Shown: piece after piece, positions 27,253-36,923 of the stretch | Layout: each line of letters opens with the position of its first letter | Numbering within the stretch: the stretch's first letter is position 1 | Source: Pontibacter roseus DSM 17521 | GTDB taxonomy: Bacteria; Bacteroidota; Bacteroidia; Cytophagales; Hymenobacteraceae | Direction: 5' to 3' | Length of the DNA: 64,000 bases | Assembly (NCBI RefSeq): GCF_000373265.1 | Contig: NZ_KB890767.1 | Coordinates: forward strand, 124,001 to 188,000 | Made by a program: the position numbers and the translations under genes | The notes under the pieces: model-generated | Told to the model about the DNA's origin: nothing | Seen by the model: the letters and a program-made list of their open reading frames with translations, nothing else | The model's database searches: none

Positions 27253-29202
27253 TTAATTGTATCCTGGGTTCTGGAACAAGTCTGTGGTTCCTTCCATGGC
27301 ATCAAGCTGTCCCTGCGGAATAGGGCGCAGGTAATGGTGCGGCTGAATGTTGCGCGTCACCGTCTGCGGCGTATGCTCTCCGTAGTTCATGCCACCTATT
27401 CGGTAAGTGGAGGCCAGCTCAATCCATTTCTGGGTGCGAACCAGGTCGTACCAGCGGTAGCCCTCGCCGTAATACTCACGCGAACGCTCATCCAAAATGT
27501 AGTTGATGTCGATGTTCGCCGGTGTGGCCGCTATCATGGCAGCACTGTTGTCCTGTACCTTCGCGGCGTTTCCGTTGTTGTCCCAGCGCCACTTGCCGGC
27601 GCGTGCACGAATCACGTTTATCAAATCCCTGGCGCCCATACCCGCCTGCGTCGTTGCCCCCTTCACCGCTGCTTCGGCCGCTATGAAGTACAGTTCCGAG
27701 AACTTGGCAATGTTGAAAGGACGTGTGCTGGCGGCATTGGGCTGTCCTAGCCCGCTGCCATTGTCGGTGCGATAAGGACCTAGCTTCCAGAGTCCCGGGT
27801 ACACTATTCTGCTGATGCCGCGTGGCGATACCACAAAATCAGCTCTACCTGGCAGCACACCCGCGCCAATGTTGCTCTTATAAGTCGAGTTAGAGTAATC
27901 AATGGTTGTGGCTGGCTCCTCGTTCAGGAAAGTCAGGATTGGCTCCCCCGGTCTTACCTGCAAGTTGTTAGCGTTATACACGGTCGCTGCGCTGGCACCG
28001 CCTTTAGGCCAGTTGCCGCGGTACACGGTTGTAAAGGTGCCGTCATAGCGGGAGTCATTCGTTTTGTCGGCAAAGGTGTTCTCTACCACGCCGATGGTCG
28101 GAGCCATTCGCGTCCAAGGGCGGCCCAGCGGCTGCGCTGCTTCACGCTGAACTGAGCTCAACACACTGTTCCAGTTCGGGTCTGTAGCACTTCTGATGTT
28201 GGTATAGTTCCAGGTCATCATCCAGCCAGCAAAGTTCTCAGGAGGGTTGCCATTGCTAAAGGTCAGGCTGGCCCCGTTGAAGAACTCGCTCGTCTCGGTA
28301 TGGTCAGCGTACAGCATCACCTCGCTGTTGCGGTCGTTCGTGCCCAGGTTCACGTCGTAGTAGGTCGGCTGCAAACGGAAAGGTCCCGGGTTGTTGATAC
28401 CTGCCGTCGCCACATCGTACGCCTGCTGGAAATACCACTGGGCGTTCTTGCCGTCCAGGTCAGTTCGTGCAGCCTCCGGATAGGTAGGGATGTTGTTCGG
28501 GTTCTCCAGCCACCAACCGTAGGTCAGGTAGGCCTTTGCCAGGTATAGGCGTGCCAGTGTTTTGGTTGCACCGCCGGTTACACGCGGGCTTTCAGGCAGG
28601 TCGTTTATCGCCGCCAGCAGGTCTGGGAAGATGGCTTTGGTATATACCTCCGGCACCGTATTGCGCACGGATACCCGCACCGGGTTTGTGTTGAATTTGA
28701 GTTCTCCTGCGCCTAAGTCCAGCGGCACCCCTCCAAACGTCTGCACCAGCATGAAGTAGTCGAACGCGCGGAAGAACCTGGCTTCGGCAATCAGTGATGC
28801 CGGGATAGACTCTACGGCGGCGGCATTTTCGATGATGCCACTGGCGGTGTTGATGTTCGGGAACGCATTGTTCCACAACCTGTCGGCGCGGCTGTTGGAG
28901 GAGGTGATTTCCCCCTGCCCCGACAGGTCCATCACCTTGAAGTTCTCGTCCGCACTCTGGGCGTAGGTCACTTCGTCGGTACCGGTGAGGGTGGCGTTGT
29001 AGAAGTAGGCATCCCCGTAAATGTAGCGCAGGTGAGCGTACATAGAGGTCAACCCGCCATGCACCCCTTTCTCGGTCCGGAAGAATCCGGGTTCATAGAT
29101 ACTGCGTGGTTCCTCTTCCAGAATATGCTCACAGGAGGACCCCAGGAACAGCGTCATCATCAAGGCTGTTCCAGTAAAAGTTTTTATATAGAAACGTTTC
29201 AT
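27253..29202 (-). CDS. SusD/RagB-family glycan-binding lipoprotein (xylan locus)
   Basis: 649 residues from the ATG at 29202; two further in-frame ATGs at 29208 and 29211 only add MMT. Lipoprotein signal MKRFYIKTFTGTALMMTLFL followed by GSSC. SusD features: EHILEEEPRSIYEPGFFRTE, AEARFFRAFDYFMLVQTFGGVPL, LARLYLAKAYLTYG and the C-terminal INYILDERSREYYGEGYRW and QNPGYN. It forms the lid for the SusC encoded 12 bases upstream and should bind xylan oligosaccharides, given the neighbouring xylanolytic genes. Confidence 0.94.
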   Translation of the reverse strand: MKRFYIKTFTGTALMMTLFLGSSCEHILEEEPRSIYEPGFFRTEKGVHGGLTSMYAHLRYIYGDAYFYNATLTGTDEVTYAQSADENFKVMDLSGQGEITSSNSRADRLWNNAFPNINTASGIIENAAAVESIPASLIAEARFFRAFDYFMLVQTFGGVPLDLGAGELKFNTNPVRVSVRNTVPEVYTKAIFPDLLAAINDLPESPRVTGGATKTLARLYLAKAYLTYGWWLENPNNIPTYPEAARTDLDGKNAQWYFQQAYDVATAGINNPGPFRLQPTYYDVNLGTNDRNSEVMLYADHTETSEFFNGASLTFSNGNPPENFAGWMMTWNYTNIRSATDPNWNSVLSSVQREAAQPLGRPWTRMAPTIGVVENTFADKTNDSRYDGTFTTVYRGNWPKGGASAATVYNANNLQVRPGEPILTFLNEEPATTIDYSNSTYKSNIGAGVLPGRADFVVSPRGISRIVYPGLWKLGPYRTDNGSGLGQPNAASTRPFNIAKFSELYFIAAEAAVKGATTQAGMGARDLINVIRARAGKWRWDNNGNAAKVQDNSAAMIAATPANIDINYILDERSREYYGEGYRWYDLVRTQKWIELASTYRIGGMNYGEHTPQTVTRNIQPHHYLRPIPQGQLDAMEGTTDLFQNPGYN

Positions 29203-29214
29203 CGTCATCATTTC

Positions 29215-32200
29215 TTAGAATGTCACATTAAGACCAACCAGGTAGTTGCGCGTAGCAGGTGAGTTTGTGCCGATGGTGAGCAGACGAGGTTGGTAGGCAG
29301 TGGTCACCGCCGCGTTCTCGTTGCCGTAGGAGTTGGTCTCCGGGTCCATACCTGACTCTTTGTGGTAAGGCGAGAACATCACGAACGGGTTCTGCGCAGT
29401 CACGTAAACCCGCAGGTTGTTCACGCCCACGTTCTGCAGCCAGTTGCTGTTGCTGAAGTTATACCCAAGCGAAATGGTGCGCACTTTCAGGTAAGAGGCG
29501 TCAAAATAACCCAGCGTGCTGCCATACTTCGGATTGTCGCCGCTGGCGATGCCGCCTGGCTTTGGATACCTGGCGTCGGTGTTCTCCGGTGTCCAGTAGT
29601 CTACTTTCACGTTGTTGCGGCGTCCGCTCATCATGTTGAGGTAGCCTGATGAAGAGTAAAGCGTGCTGATGAGGGTACCACCGCTCTGGAAGGCACCCAC
29701 AGCGCTCAAATCAAACCCTTTGTAAGACACGCGGGTGTTGAAGCCCCCTTGCAAATCTGGATTCACATCCAGAATCTGGCGGTCCTGCGGCCCGATTTGC
29801 CTTACCGGTGTACCGTCGGCGTTGTAATCGCCGGTGTATTTCACCTTAATCATACCTGCGTTTCCGCCCGGCTCCAGGATATCCCGGTGCGGGTCCTCTT
29901 CCTGCCACAGGCCGATACGCTCGTAGTCGTAGATGACGTTGATAGGCTGACCTACGAACCACCAGTTAGCCTCATCCCTCTCCTGTCCCGAAGCAAGCGC
30001 TACCACTTTGTTGCGGTTGCCATACACGTTGACACCGGCTTCCCATGTCCAGCCGTTGACGTCTTCCAGTATCACGCCGTTCAGTGAAAGCTCTAGGCCT
30101 TTGTTCTGGGTCTCCCCGATGTTTGACACAACCGTGTTCACACCCGCTGTAGGAGGCAGGTTGAGGCGGAGCAGAATGTCTTCGGTGTTCGTCACATAGT
30201 ATTCCACTGTACCAGAAAGGCGGTTATTCAGGATAGCGAAGTCCAGTCCATAGTTCCATGTCTTGGAGAACTCCCAGCCTAGGCCCGGGTTAGGAATCTC
30301 GGTCACATACAGGCCAGTCTGGTAGTTGTCAGGTCCGAAGTTGTAAGGTCTGGTGCCCAGGCGACCGAGTGTAGCGTAGGGGCTAACTGCCTGGTTGGAG
30401 GTCTGTCCGTAACCGGCACGCAGCTTCAGCATGTTCACGAGGGTGATATCCTGCATAAACGATTCTCTGGCGATGTTCCAGCCAACAGAAACCGCAGGGT
30501 AGGTATGCCACTTATACCCTGGCGCCAGCCTAGAAGAACCGTCGGAACGTACGGTGGCGCTTACCATGTAGCGGTCGTCATAGGAGTACATCGCACGGCC
30601 CATCCAGGAAAGCAGGCCGCTTTTCCAATAGTCCTCGGGAGCCGTGAGCACGGTGATTTCGCCGGCGGACTGTCCCAGGTTGTAGAACTGAAAGGCATCA
30701 GCAGGTATATCCCTGGCTGTGATGCGTGTTCTGTCGTATTGGCTCTCGGAGGCGGAGTACAAACCAACCACGTTCACGTTGTGCTTCCCACCGAAGGTGC
30801 GGTCGTAGGTCAACAGGTTTTCAATGGTCCAGTCAGTGGTGCGCGCGTTGCTCAGCGAGGCCGTTGAAGGGGTAGTAGCCGTAGCGCTGTTGATACCCTC
30901 TCCAGTATAGGAGCCGCCGTGGCTCTGGCGGTAGTTCAAGCCGAGGTTGGCACGGTACTTCAAACCCTCCACTCCCGGAATCTTCAGCTCACCATACAAG
31001 GTGTTATAAGAGCCCAATGCTCTTGTTTCGCTCAGCCACTTGTCCTGTATATCGTCCAGCATGTCTCTTGTGAACAACCACTGCTCATCCAAAGGCATCC
31101 GGATGGTTCTTTTCAAGGTGCCGTCCTCGTTGTACGGGTTGGCGATAGGCGACATGCTCAGGATATTGTACAAGCCCACGTTGGAGCCTTCTGAAACGCT
31201 GTAGTTGTTGTAGGTCGTGAAGCCGAAGCGGAAGTTGTTTCCAACCCCTTGGTCCAATGCGCCACGTATGGAGTAACGCTTGTACTGCTGCGTAGGAACC
31301 ACACCTTCATCCTCGAAGTAGCCTGCGCTGAAGTTGTAGCGGCCCTGCTCGGTTCCACCTGAAATACCAAGGTCGTGGCTCGTCATCATGCCGGTTCTGT
31401 ACAGCAGGTCTTGCCAATCGGTGTTCACATCATCAGACTCATCCAATGCATTGTTGTACTGGCCGGCCGCCTTGCGCAGCGCAGCGAACTCCGGACCTTC
31501 CATCATCGGGTATTTAGCGAAAACAGACTTCGCTCCAACAAAGCTGTTGTAGCTCACCTGTGGCTTCTGCCCGATTTGGCCTGTCTTGGTTGTCACCAAT
31601 ATAACACCGTTGGCGCCGCGTGAGCCGTAAATGGCCGTGGCCGAGGCATCCTTCAGAATGTCTATGCTCTTGATATCGTTGGGATTGATGTCGCCGATGG
31701 AACCGGCAAAAGGAATGCCGTCCAGCACCACCAGCGGGTCGTTGGTGGCAGTAAGCGAGCGCGTACCGCGAATACGGATTTGCATGGCAGAACCCGGCTG
31801 GGAGGATGATTGCGTGAACTCCACCCCTGGCAGGCGCCCTTGCAGGGCCTGTGAGATGTTAGCCGATGGCACCTCGCGCAGCACGTCACCGCCGATTGAA
31901 GCAACCGAACCTGTCACAGCTTCCTGACGCTGGGTACCGTAACCTACCACGACAACCTCGCCCAGGGCCTTGGCATCTGCTCCCATCTTCACGTCGATGG
32001 TTGAGCGGTTATTCACGGGAACCTCCTGTGCTGTGTAGCCAATGTAAGAGAAAATGAGTGTACCGTTTCCGTCAGGCAGGTTGATGGTATAGGCGCCTTC
32101 CGCATTGGTGGGAGCTGCCGTTGAGGAGCCTTTCAGAAGCACCGTCACGCCGGGCAGCCCCTCTCCGGTCGCCGCATCGGTGACACGGCCAGTCACGCTG

Positions 32201-32334
32201 AACGCGTTACCTTGCGCTGCAGCAGGCAAGGCAGCCGCCAAAGAGAGAAGCAGCACAACCAGTACCTTGAAGGCCTTGGGCATATACAGCCGCCTGGCCA
32301 TCAGTTTGAGATTTTGAGTAAAATCACATTTCAT
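29215..32334 (-). CDS. SusC/RagA-family TonB-linked transporter (xylan locus)
   Basis: 1039 residues. The signal segment is unusually far in (FKVLVVLLLSLAAALPAAAQ, residues about 22-41); an alternative ATG at 32301 would give a more normal signal. Carboxypeptidase-like domain FSVTGRVTDAATGEGLPGVT; the segment GEVVVVGYGTQRQEAVTGSV; plug with IRIRGTRSLTATNDPLVVLD; barrel ending TRNYLVGLNVTF. First gene of the leftward xylan operon, divergent from lacI across a region with two LacI-type operators. Imports (glucurono)xylo-oligosaccharides by inference. Confidence 0.95.
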   Translation of the reverse strand: MKCDFTQNLKLMARRLYMPKAFKVLVVLLLSLAAALPAAAQGNAFSVTGRVTDAATGEGLPGVTVLLKGSSTAAPTNAEGAYTINLPDGNGTLIFSYIGYTAQEVPVNNRSTIDVKMGADAKALGEVVVVGYGTQRQEAVTGSVASIGGDVLREVPSANISQALQGRLPGVEFTQSSSQPGSAMQIRIRGTRSLTATNDPLVVLDGIPFAGSIGDINPNDIKSIDILKDASATAIYGSRGANGVILVTTKTGQIGQKPQVSYNSFVGAKSVFAKYPMMEGPEFAALRKAAGQYNNALDESDDVNTDWQDLLYRTGMMTSHDLGISGGTEQGRYNFSAGYFEDEGVVPTQQYKRYSIRGALDQGVGNNFRFGFTTYNNYSVSEGSNVGLYNILSMSPIANPYNEDGTLKRTIRMPLDEQWLFTRDMLDDIQDKWLSETRALGSYNTLYGELKIPGVEGLKYRANLGLNYRQSHGGSYTGEGINSATATTPSTASLSNARTTDWTIENLLTYDRTFGGKHNVNVVGLYSASESQYDRTRITARDIPADAFQFYNLGQSAGEITVLTAPEDYWKSGLLSWMGRAMYSYDDRYMVSATVRSDGSSRLAPGYKWHTYPAVSVGWNIARESFMQDITLVNMLKLRAGYGQTSNQAVSPYATLGRLGTRPYNFGPDNYQTGLYVTEIPNPGLGWEFSKTWNYGLDFAILNNRLSGTVEYYVTNTEDILLRLNLPPTAGVNTVVSNIGETQNKGLELSLNGVILEDVNGWTWEAGVNVYGNRNKVVALASGQERDEANWWFVGQPINVIYDYERIGLWQEEDPHRDILEPGGNAGMIKVKYTGDYNADGTPVRQIGPQDRQILDVNPDLQGGFNTRVSYKGFDLSAVGAFQSGGTLISTLYSSSGYLNMMSGRRNNVKVDYWTPENTDARYPKPGGIASGDNPKYGSTLGYFDASYLKVRTISLGYNFSNSNWLQNVGVNNLRVYVTAQNPFVMFSPYHKESGMDPETNSYGNENAAVTTAYQPRLLTIGTNSPATRNYLVGLNVTF

Positions 32335-32539
32335 AAGTGCTAAGGTTTAATTAGTATTTGCTTTAATGGATTGATTCACGATACTTTATGTTATGTTGGG
32401 TTATAATCGATTCATCACACTAATTGACCTGAGCACACGCTGCCCCTATACCTTCTACACATCACAATCGGCTCGAACAGCCTACTAAAGTGAGTGGTTG
32501 CTCAACTGCACAGTAAACTTGTATCTTATTTCTTAAAAT

Positions 32540-32553
32540 TGCAACCGATTGCA
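32540..32553. promoter_or_regulatory. LacI-type operator O1 (TGCAACCGATTGCA)
   Basis: Arms TGCAA and TTGCA around CCGA, with the central CG typical of LacI/GalR-family operators. It lies in the susC upstream region. The same core recurs at 32778 and at 43746. Confidence 0.75.
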
Positions 32554-32777
32554 GAAACATTTTTTAAGATTTCTTCTCCATACGTCTCCTGCTACAATAT
32601 GTTTTATGCCAAACTCTAAACTTTTTATCCCATACAGAATAAGAAAATTATAAATAATTCACTCATATGTAGCTTTTTTATCATCCAAACGGTTATGTCT
32701 GCTACACCTCAGGTGATTAAGTACTCAATATTTTTCTATACCTGAACTAAATAAAGCCGTACATAGGTTTTTATTAT

Positions 32778-32791
32778 TGCAACCGATTTCA
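32778..32791. promoter_or_regulatory. LacI-type operator O2 (TGCAACCGATTTCA)
   Basis: Identical to O1 except for one base in the right arm. It is 33 bases before the lacI start, next to a near-consensus -7 box, so the lacI-GH67-xyl operon is probably autoregulated. Confidence 0.7.
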
Positions 32792-32823
32792 TTACTTTGT
32801 TTGTACATGACATTGACCCCGGA

Positions 32824-33891
32824 ATGGAGAAGGAAATAACCATTTATGATATAGCCAGAGAGTTGTCGATTTCTCCCACGACAGTGAGCAGGGGACTGAA
32901 CAACCATCCGGCCGTCAACAAGAACACCAAGCAGAAGATATTTGACGCGGCCGCTCAGATGGGCTACCGTTCCAACGCCTTTGCCAGCAGGCTCCGAAAG
33001 CAACGCACCAATACGTTGGGCGTCATTGTGCCGCGCTTGGACAGCAACTTCCAGTCACTGGTGATGGCAGGTATGGAGAAGGTGGCCAACGAGGCAGGCT
33101 ACAACCTGATCATCAGCCAATCGCTGGAGACGGCTCAGAAAGAGATTGCCAATGCCAGGACCATGTTCGAGAATAGGGTGGACGGGCTGTTGGTGTCTTT
33201 GGCCTACGACACCGAGAACATCGACCATTTCGAGCCTTTCTTCAGCAAGGGCATCCCGCTGCTGTTCTATGACCGGGTTCCGGAGAACAAGCAGTGCACC
33301 AGCATTGTAATCAACAACATACAGGCCGCGCACACGGCCACCACCCACCTGGTGGAGCAGGGCTGCCAACGCATTGTCCACATCAGCGGCAACCTCCGGA
33401 TAAATGTGTACAAGGACCGACTCAAAGGGTATAAATATGCTTTGATGGACCACAACATCGCTTTCAGGGAAAACTATGTCATAGAGACCAACCTGAGCGA
33501 GCAGGCAGGCGTGGAGGCGGCCAACAAAATACTGCAGATGGACCCGCTGCCGGACGGCATCTTCGTGGCCAACGACACCTGCGCCGTGAGCTGCATCAAA
33601 ACCCTAAAGCAGGCGGGCATCTCCATACCTGGCGACATAGCCGTAGTCGGTTTCAACAACGACCCCATCACCCGAATCATAGAACCCAACCTGACCTCGG
33701 TAGACTACCCTGGAGGCGAAATGGGCGAAGTGGCCGTCAGGAGCCTCATCAATTACCTCGATGGCGTGTCTGATGTAAGCATCACCAACACCATCACCCT
33801 CCGCTCTGAGCTGGTGGTGCGCGAGTCTTCGCTGAAGAAGAAACTTACTGCCCCACCGGCCAAGAGCGGCAAAGCGGCTGGCATGGTATAG
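32824..33891 (+). CDS. LacI/GalR-family transcriptional regulator
   Basis: 355 residues from the ATG at 32824, where the helix-turn-helix starts (MEKEITIYDIARELSISPTT, VSRGLNNHPAVN). The open frame extends nine codons further but those do not fit the family. Hinge helix region SNAFASRLRKQRTNTLGVIV, then a periplasmic-binding-protein-like effector domain (LDSNFQS, VDGLLVSLAYD, PDGIFVANDTCAVSCI, VAVVGFNNDPITRIIEPNLT, VDYPGGEMGEVAVRSL). First gene of the rightward xylose/glucuronate operon and divergent from the xylan susC operon; it most likely binds O1, O2 and the uxaA site. Inducer unknown (a xylan or uronate product). Its stop codon TAG is part of a GGTATAG word. Confidence 0.95.
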   Translation: MEKEITIYDIARELSISPTTVSRGLNNHPAVNKNTKQKIFDAAAQMGYRSNAFASRLRKQRTNTLGVIVPRLDSNFQSLVMAGMEKVANEAGYNLIISQSLETAQKEIANARTMFENRVDGLLVSLAYDTENIDHFEPFFSKGIPLLFYDRVPENKQCTSIVINNIQAAHTATTHLVEQGCQRIVHISGNLRINVYKDRLKGYKYALMDHNIAFRENYVIETNLSEQAGVEAANKILQMDPLPDGIFVANDTCAVSCIKTLKQAGISIPGDIAVVGFNNDPITRIIEPNLTSVDYPGGEMGEVAVRSLINYLDGVSDVSITNTITLRSELVVRESSLKKKLTAPPAKSGKAAGMV

Positions 33892-33935
33892 CCGAAGGCA
33901 CCCACACCGGCTCATCTGAAAACAAGGTATAGCGC

Positions 33936-36104
33936 ATGAAACAGAGACCTTTACTCCTTTTGCTTCTTATAGTGTTGCTGGGCTGCACAGGCACCCAGCA
34001 GGTATGGGCCGAAGATGGCTACAGGCTGTGGCAACGGTATGACCTGGTGCAGGACGCCTCCAAACTGGCCGCCTACAGACAAACTGTCGGGGAACTGGTG
34101 CTGGAAGGCGACTCCCCCACCCTCTCCGTCGCACAGAAGGAATTGCAGACCGGCCTGGCCGGCTTGCTGGGGCAGCCGGTAGCCGTGGCGCAACAGCCTA
34201 CCCAGCAACGTGCGCTCGTGGCGGGCACACCATCTAGTTCAACCTTCATCAAAAACCTAGGTATAGCAGACCGCTTGAAGCCCCTTGGTGACGAAGGCTA
34301 TCTTTTGCTCACCACCAAACAAAACGGCCGCTCCTATACCTTAATTGCAGCCAACACCGACATCGGCGTGCTCTATGGCAGCTTCCACTTTCTGAGGCTC
34401 CTGCAGACGCAGCAGGACATCAGCAGCCTCTCCCTGAGCAGCGCCCCGAAAACCAGGAACCGCGTTCTCAACCACTGGGACAACCTGGACCGCACCGTGG
34501 AACGCGGGTATGCCGGCTTCTCGCTCTGGGACTGGCACCGCCTCCCCGACTACATCGACCAGCGCTACATCGACTATGCCCGTGCCAATGCCTCCATCGG
34601 CATCAACGGCACTGTGCTCACCAACGTGAACGCGAACGCATTGGTACTCACCCCAGCCTACATCCAGAAAGTGGCCGCGCTGGCCGATGCTTTCCGACCG
34701 TACGGACTCAAGGTATACCTGACCGCCCGCTTCAGCGCCCCCATTGAGATTGGCGGATTAAAGACAGCCGACCCGCTGGAGCCGCAGGTACAGGCCTGGT
34801 GGAAAGCAAAATCAGACGAAATCTACAAAGCCATACCTGACTTTGGGGGTTTTCTGGTGAAGGCAAACTCCGAGGGGCAGCCAGGTCCACAGAACTACGG
34901 CCGCAACCACGCCGAGGGCGCCAATATGCTGGCCGATGTGGTGGCCCCGCACGGGGGCATTGTGATGTGGCGCGCCTTCGTGTACGACGACAAAGAACCC
35001 GACGACCGCGCCAAGCAGGCGTACAACGAATTCAAGCCGCTGGACGGCACTTTCCGCGACAACGTGCTGGTGCAGGTGAAGAACGGCGCCATTGATTTTC
35101 AGCCACGCGAGCCTTTCCACCCGCTCTTCGGTGCCATGCCGAAGACCCCGCTCATGATGGAGTTCCAGATTACGCAGGAGTATCTAGGCCAAGGCACCAG
35201 TCTAGCTTACCTCTCCCCGATGTACAAAGAGACGCTAGACTCCGACACCCATGCCAAAGGCAAGGGTTCTACGGTAGCCAAAGTGGTCGATGGCACGCTG
35301 CACAAGCACCAGCTGACAGGTATAGCCGGCGTCGCCAACATCGGCACTGACCGCAACTGGACCGGCCATCAGTTCGGGCAGGCCAACTGGTATAACTTCG
35401 GCCGTCTGGCTTGGAACCATGACCTCTCCTCCGAAGCGATTGCAGAAGAGTGGATTCGGATGACGTTCACGAACAAACAGGAGTTTGTGGCTCCGGTCAA
35501 GCAGATGATGCTGGCCTCGCATGAGACGGTGGTGAACTACATGACGCCGCTCGGCCTGCATCACATCATGGCCTGGGACCACCACTACGGCCCCGGCCCC
35601 TGGATAAAAGACAAGCACCGCGCCGACTGGACCTCGGTGTACTACCACAAAGCTGATGAGAAAGGCATCGGGTTTGACCGCACCAAGACGGGCAGCAACG
35701 CCGTGGCGCAGTACTTCCCTCCTGTTGCCAAACAGTTCAGCAGCCTGAAGCAGGTGCCGGAGAAATACCTGCTGTGGTTCCACCACGTGGGCTGGGACTA
35801 CAAAGTGAAATCCGGCAGAACGCTGTGGGATGAACTGTGCTACCGATACAGCGATGGCGTGAAAGGCGTGCAGCAGATGCAGCAGACTTGGGATAAGATG
35901 CAGGGCCAGGTGGACGAAGAGCGGTTCCAGCATGTCAAGACCTTCCTGGCTATGCAGGAGAAAGAGGCCAGATGGTGGCGCGACGCCTGTCTGCTCTACT
36001 TCCAGACTTTCTCCAAACGCCCGATTCCGCAAGATTTAGAAAAACCAGCCCATACCTTGGAGCACTACATGCGACTGGACCCCAAGTTCGTACCGGGCAT
36101 TTAA
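33936..36104 (+). CDS. aguA: GH67 alpha-glucuronidase
   Basis: 722 residues. Signal with lipobox-like LIVLLGC (residue 17 Cys), so an envelope lipoprotein by prediction. N-terminal domain LLTTKQNGRSYTLIAAN and GVLYGSFHFLRLLQT; barrel with RVLNHWDNLDRTVERGYAGF, SLWDWHRLPDYID and GINGTVLTNVNANA. Catalytic candidates by family comparison: Glu near 313 (VKANSEGQPGP), Asp near 387 (GAIDFQPREPF) and Glu near 415 (FQITQEYLGQ). It removes (4-O-methyl)glucuronate from the non-reducing end xylose of short glucuronoxylo-oligosaccharides. It follows lacI by 44 bases and precedes the SDR gene by 19 bases. Confidence 0.95.
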   Translation: MKQRPLLLLLLIVLLGCTGTQQVWAEDGYRLWQRYDLVQDASKLAAYRQTVGELVLEGDSPTLSVAQKELQTGLAGLLGQPVAVAQQPTQQRALVAGTPSSSTFIKNLGIADRLKPLGDEGYLLLTTKQNGRSYTLIAANTDIGVLYGSFHFLRLLQTQQDISSLSLSSAPKTRNRVLNHWDNLDRTVERGYAGFSLWDWHRLPDYIDQRYIDYARANASIGINGTVLTNVNANALVLTPAYIQKVAALADAFRPYGLKVYLTARFSAPIEIGGLKTADPLEPQVQAWWKAKSDEIYKAIPDFGGFLVKANSEGQPGPQNYGRNHAEGANMLADVVAPHGGIVMWRAFVYDDKEPDDRAKQAYNEFKPLDGTFRDNVLVQVKNGAIDFQPREPFHPLFGAMPKTPLMMEFQITQEYLGQGTSLAYLSPMYKETLDSDTHAKGKGSTVAKVVDGTLHKHQLTGIAGVANIGTDRNWTGHQFGQANWYNFGRLAWNHDLSSEAIAEEWIRMTFTNKQEFVAPVKQMMLASHETVVNYMTPLGLHHIMAWDHHYGPGPWIKDKHRADWTSVYYHKADEKGIGFDRTKTGSNAVAQYFPPVAKQFSSLKQVPEKYLLWFHHVGWDYKVKSGRTLWDELCYRYSDGVKGVQQMQQTWDKMQGQVDEERFQHVKTFLAMQEKEARWWRDACLLYFQTFSKRPIPQDLEKPAHTLEHYMRLDPKFVPGI

Positions 36105-36123
36105 AATCACATTAGATACAACC

Positions 36124-36882
36124 ATGAACCCAGATTCAAACACAACTGCCAAAACAGCCATCGTCACCGGGGGAGCATCCGGTTTGGGCTATGCCATCGC
36201 GCAGAAGTTTGTGCAGCAGAACATACGCACCATCATCATCGGCCGGAACGAGGAGAAGCTACAGGCGGCTAAGGAAGCTTTCGGAGAACTGTGCTCCTAT
36301 ATTGTGTTCGACCTGACGAATCTTCCACAAATACCGGAACTGGTCACGGATATCGTGGAGAAGTATGGAAGAATTGATATATTGGTCAACAATGCGGGCA
36401 TCAACATGAAGAAGCCGTTTGAAGAGGTGACCGATGAGGAGTTCCAGCGCATCCTGTTGACCAACGTGACCTCGGTCTTCGCCCTGAGCCGCGAGGTGGT
36501 GAAGACCATGCTTCCGCACGGCAGCGGCGCCATCGTGAACATCAGCTCCATGGCGGCGCAGTACGGCATACCTAAAGTGATTGCCTATACCGCTTCCAAA
36601 ACCGCTATTGAAGGTATGACCAGAGCCATGGCCGTGGACCTGTCGCCGCAGGGTATACGCGTCAACTGCGTGGCTCCCGGCTTCATCGCCACCGACATGT
36701 CGGCCAAGGCGCTCAACAACGACCCGGAGCGAAAGAACAGAGTGCTCTCCCGGACCCCGATGGGCAAACTGGGCGTGCCTGCCGATGTTGCGGAAGCAGT
36801 CTATTTCTACGCCACGGACGGCGCCAAATACGTGACGGGCACCGTGCTGCCCGTAGATGGCGGCAACTCCATCGGTTTTTAA
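36124..36882 (+). CDS. SDR-family oxidoreductase, candidate fructuronate reductase
   Basis: 252 residues, classical short-chain dehydrogenase: AIVTGGASGLGYAIAQ (TGxxxGxG cofactor site, residues about 13-28), ILVNNAGINMKKPFEEV, GAIVNISSMAAQ (catalytic Ser), AYTASKTAIEGMTRAMAVDL (Tyr-x-x-x-Lys) and RVNCVAPGFIATDMSAKALN, ending VTGTVLPVDGGNSIGF. It sits between GH67 and GH10 genes in the uronate/xylose operon. The window has uxaC and uxuA but no long-chain mannitol-dehydrogenase-type uxuB, and SDR-type fructuronate reductases are known (Bacillus YjmF). The pathway step D-fructuronate to D-mannonate is therefore the best guess; a KduD-like or gluconate 5-dehydrogenase role is the alternative. Confidence 0.88.
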   Translation: MNPDSNTTAKTAIVTGGASGLGYAIAQKFVQQNIRTIIIGRNEEKLQAAKEAFGELCSYIVFDLTNLPQIPELVTDIVEKYGRIDILVNNAGINMKKPFEEVTDEEFQRILLTNVTSVFALSREVVKTMLPHGSGAIVNISSMAAQYGIPKVIAYTASKTAIEGMTRAMAVDLSPQGIRVNCVAPGFIATDMSAKALNNDPERKNRVLSRTPMGKLGVPADVAEAVYFYATDGAKYVTGTVLPVDGGNSIGF

Positions 36883-36923
36883 CACCAGCCTCACTGCTAG
36901 CTGACATGTACAGACCAAGAACG

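Larger units (their letters stand above)
32335..32823. other. Divergent control region between susC and lacI
   Basis: 489 bases, AT-rich, no gene. It carries two copies of the TGCAACCGATT operator core, one at 32540-32553 about 200 bases upstream of susC and one at 32778-32791 about 33 bases upstream of the lacI ATG. The promoters themselves are not clear; TTACTTTG at 32792-32799 is a near match to the -7 consensus for the rightward operon and would directly follow the second operator. Confidence 0.7.

Noticed and set aside
35437..35450. CGATTGCAGAAG inside GH67 as a further LacI site
   Set aside because: Only one half-site is present and it is explained by coding sequence (EAIAEEW).
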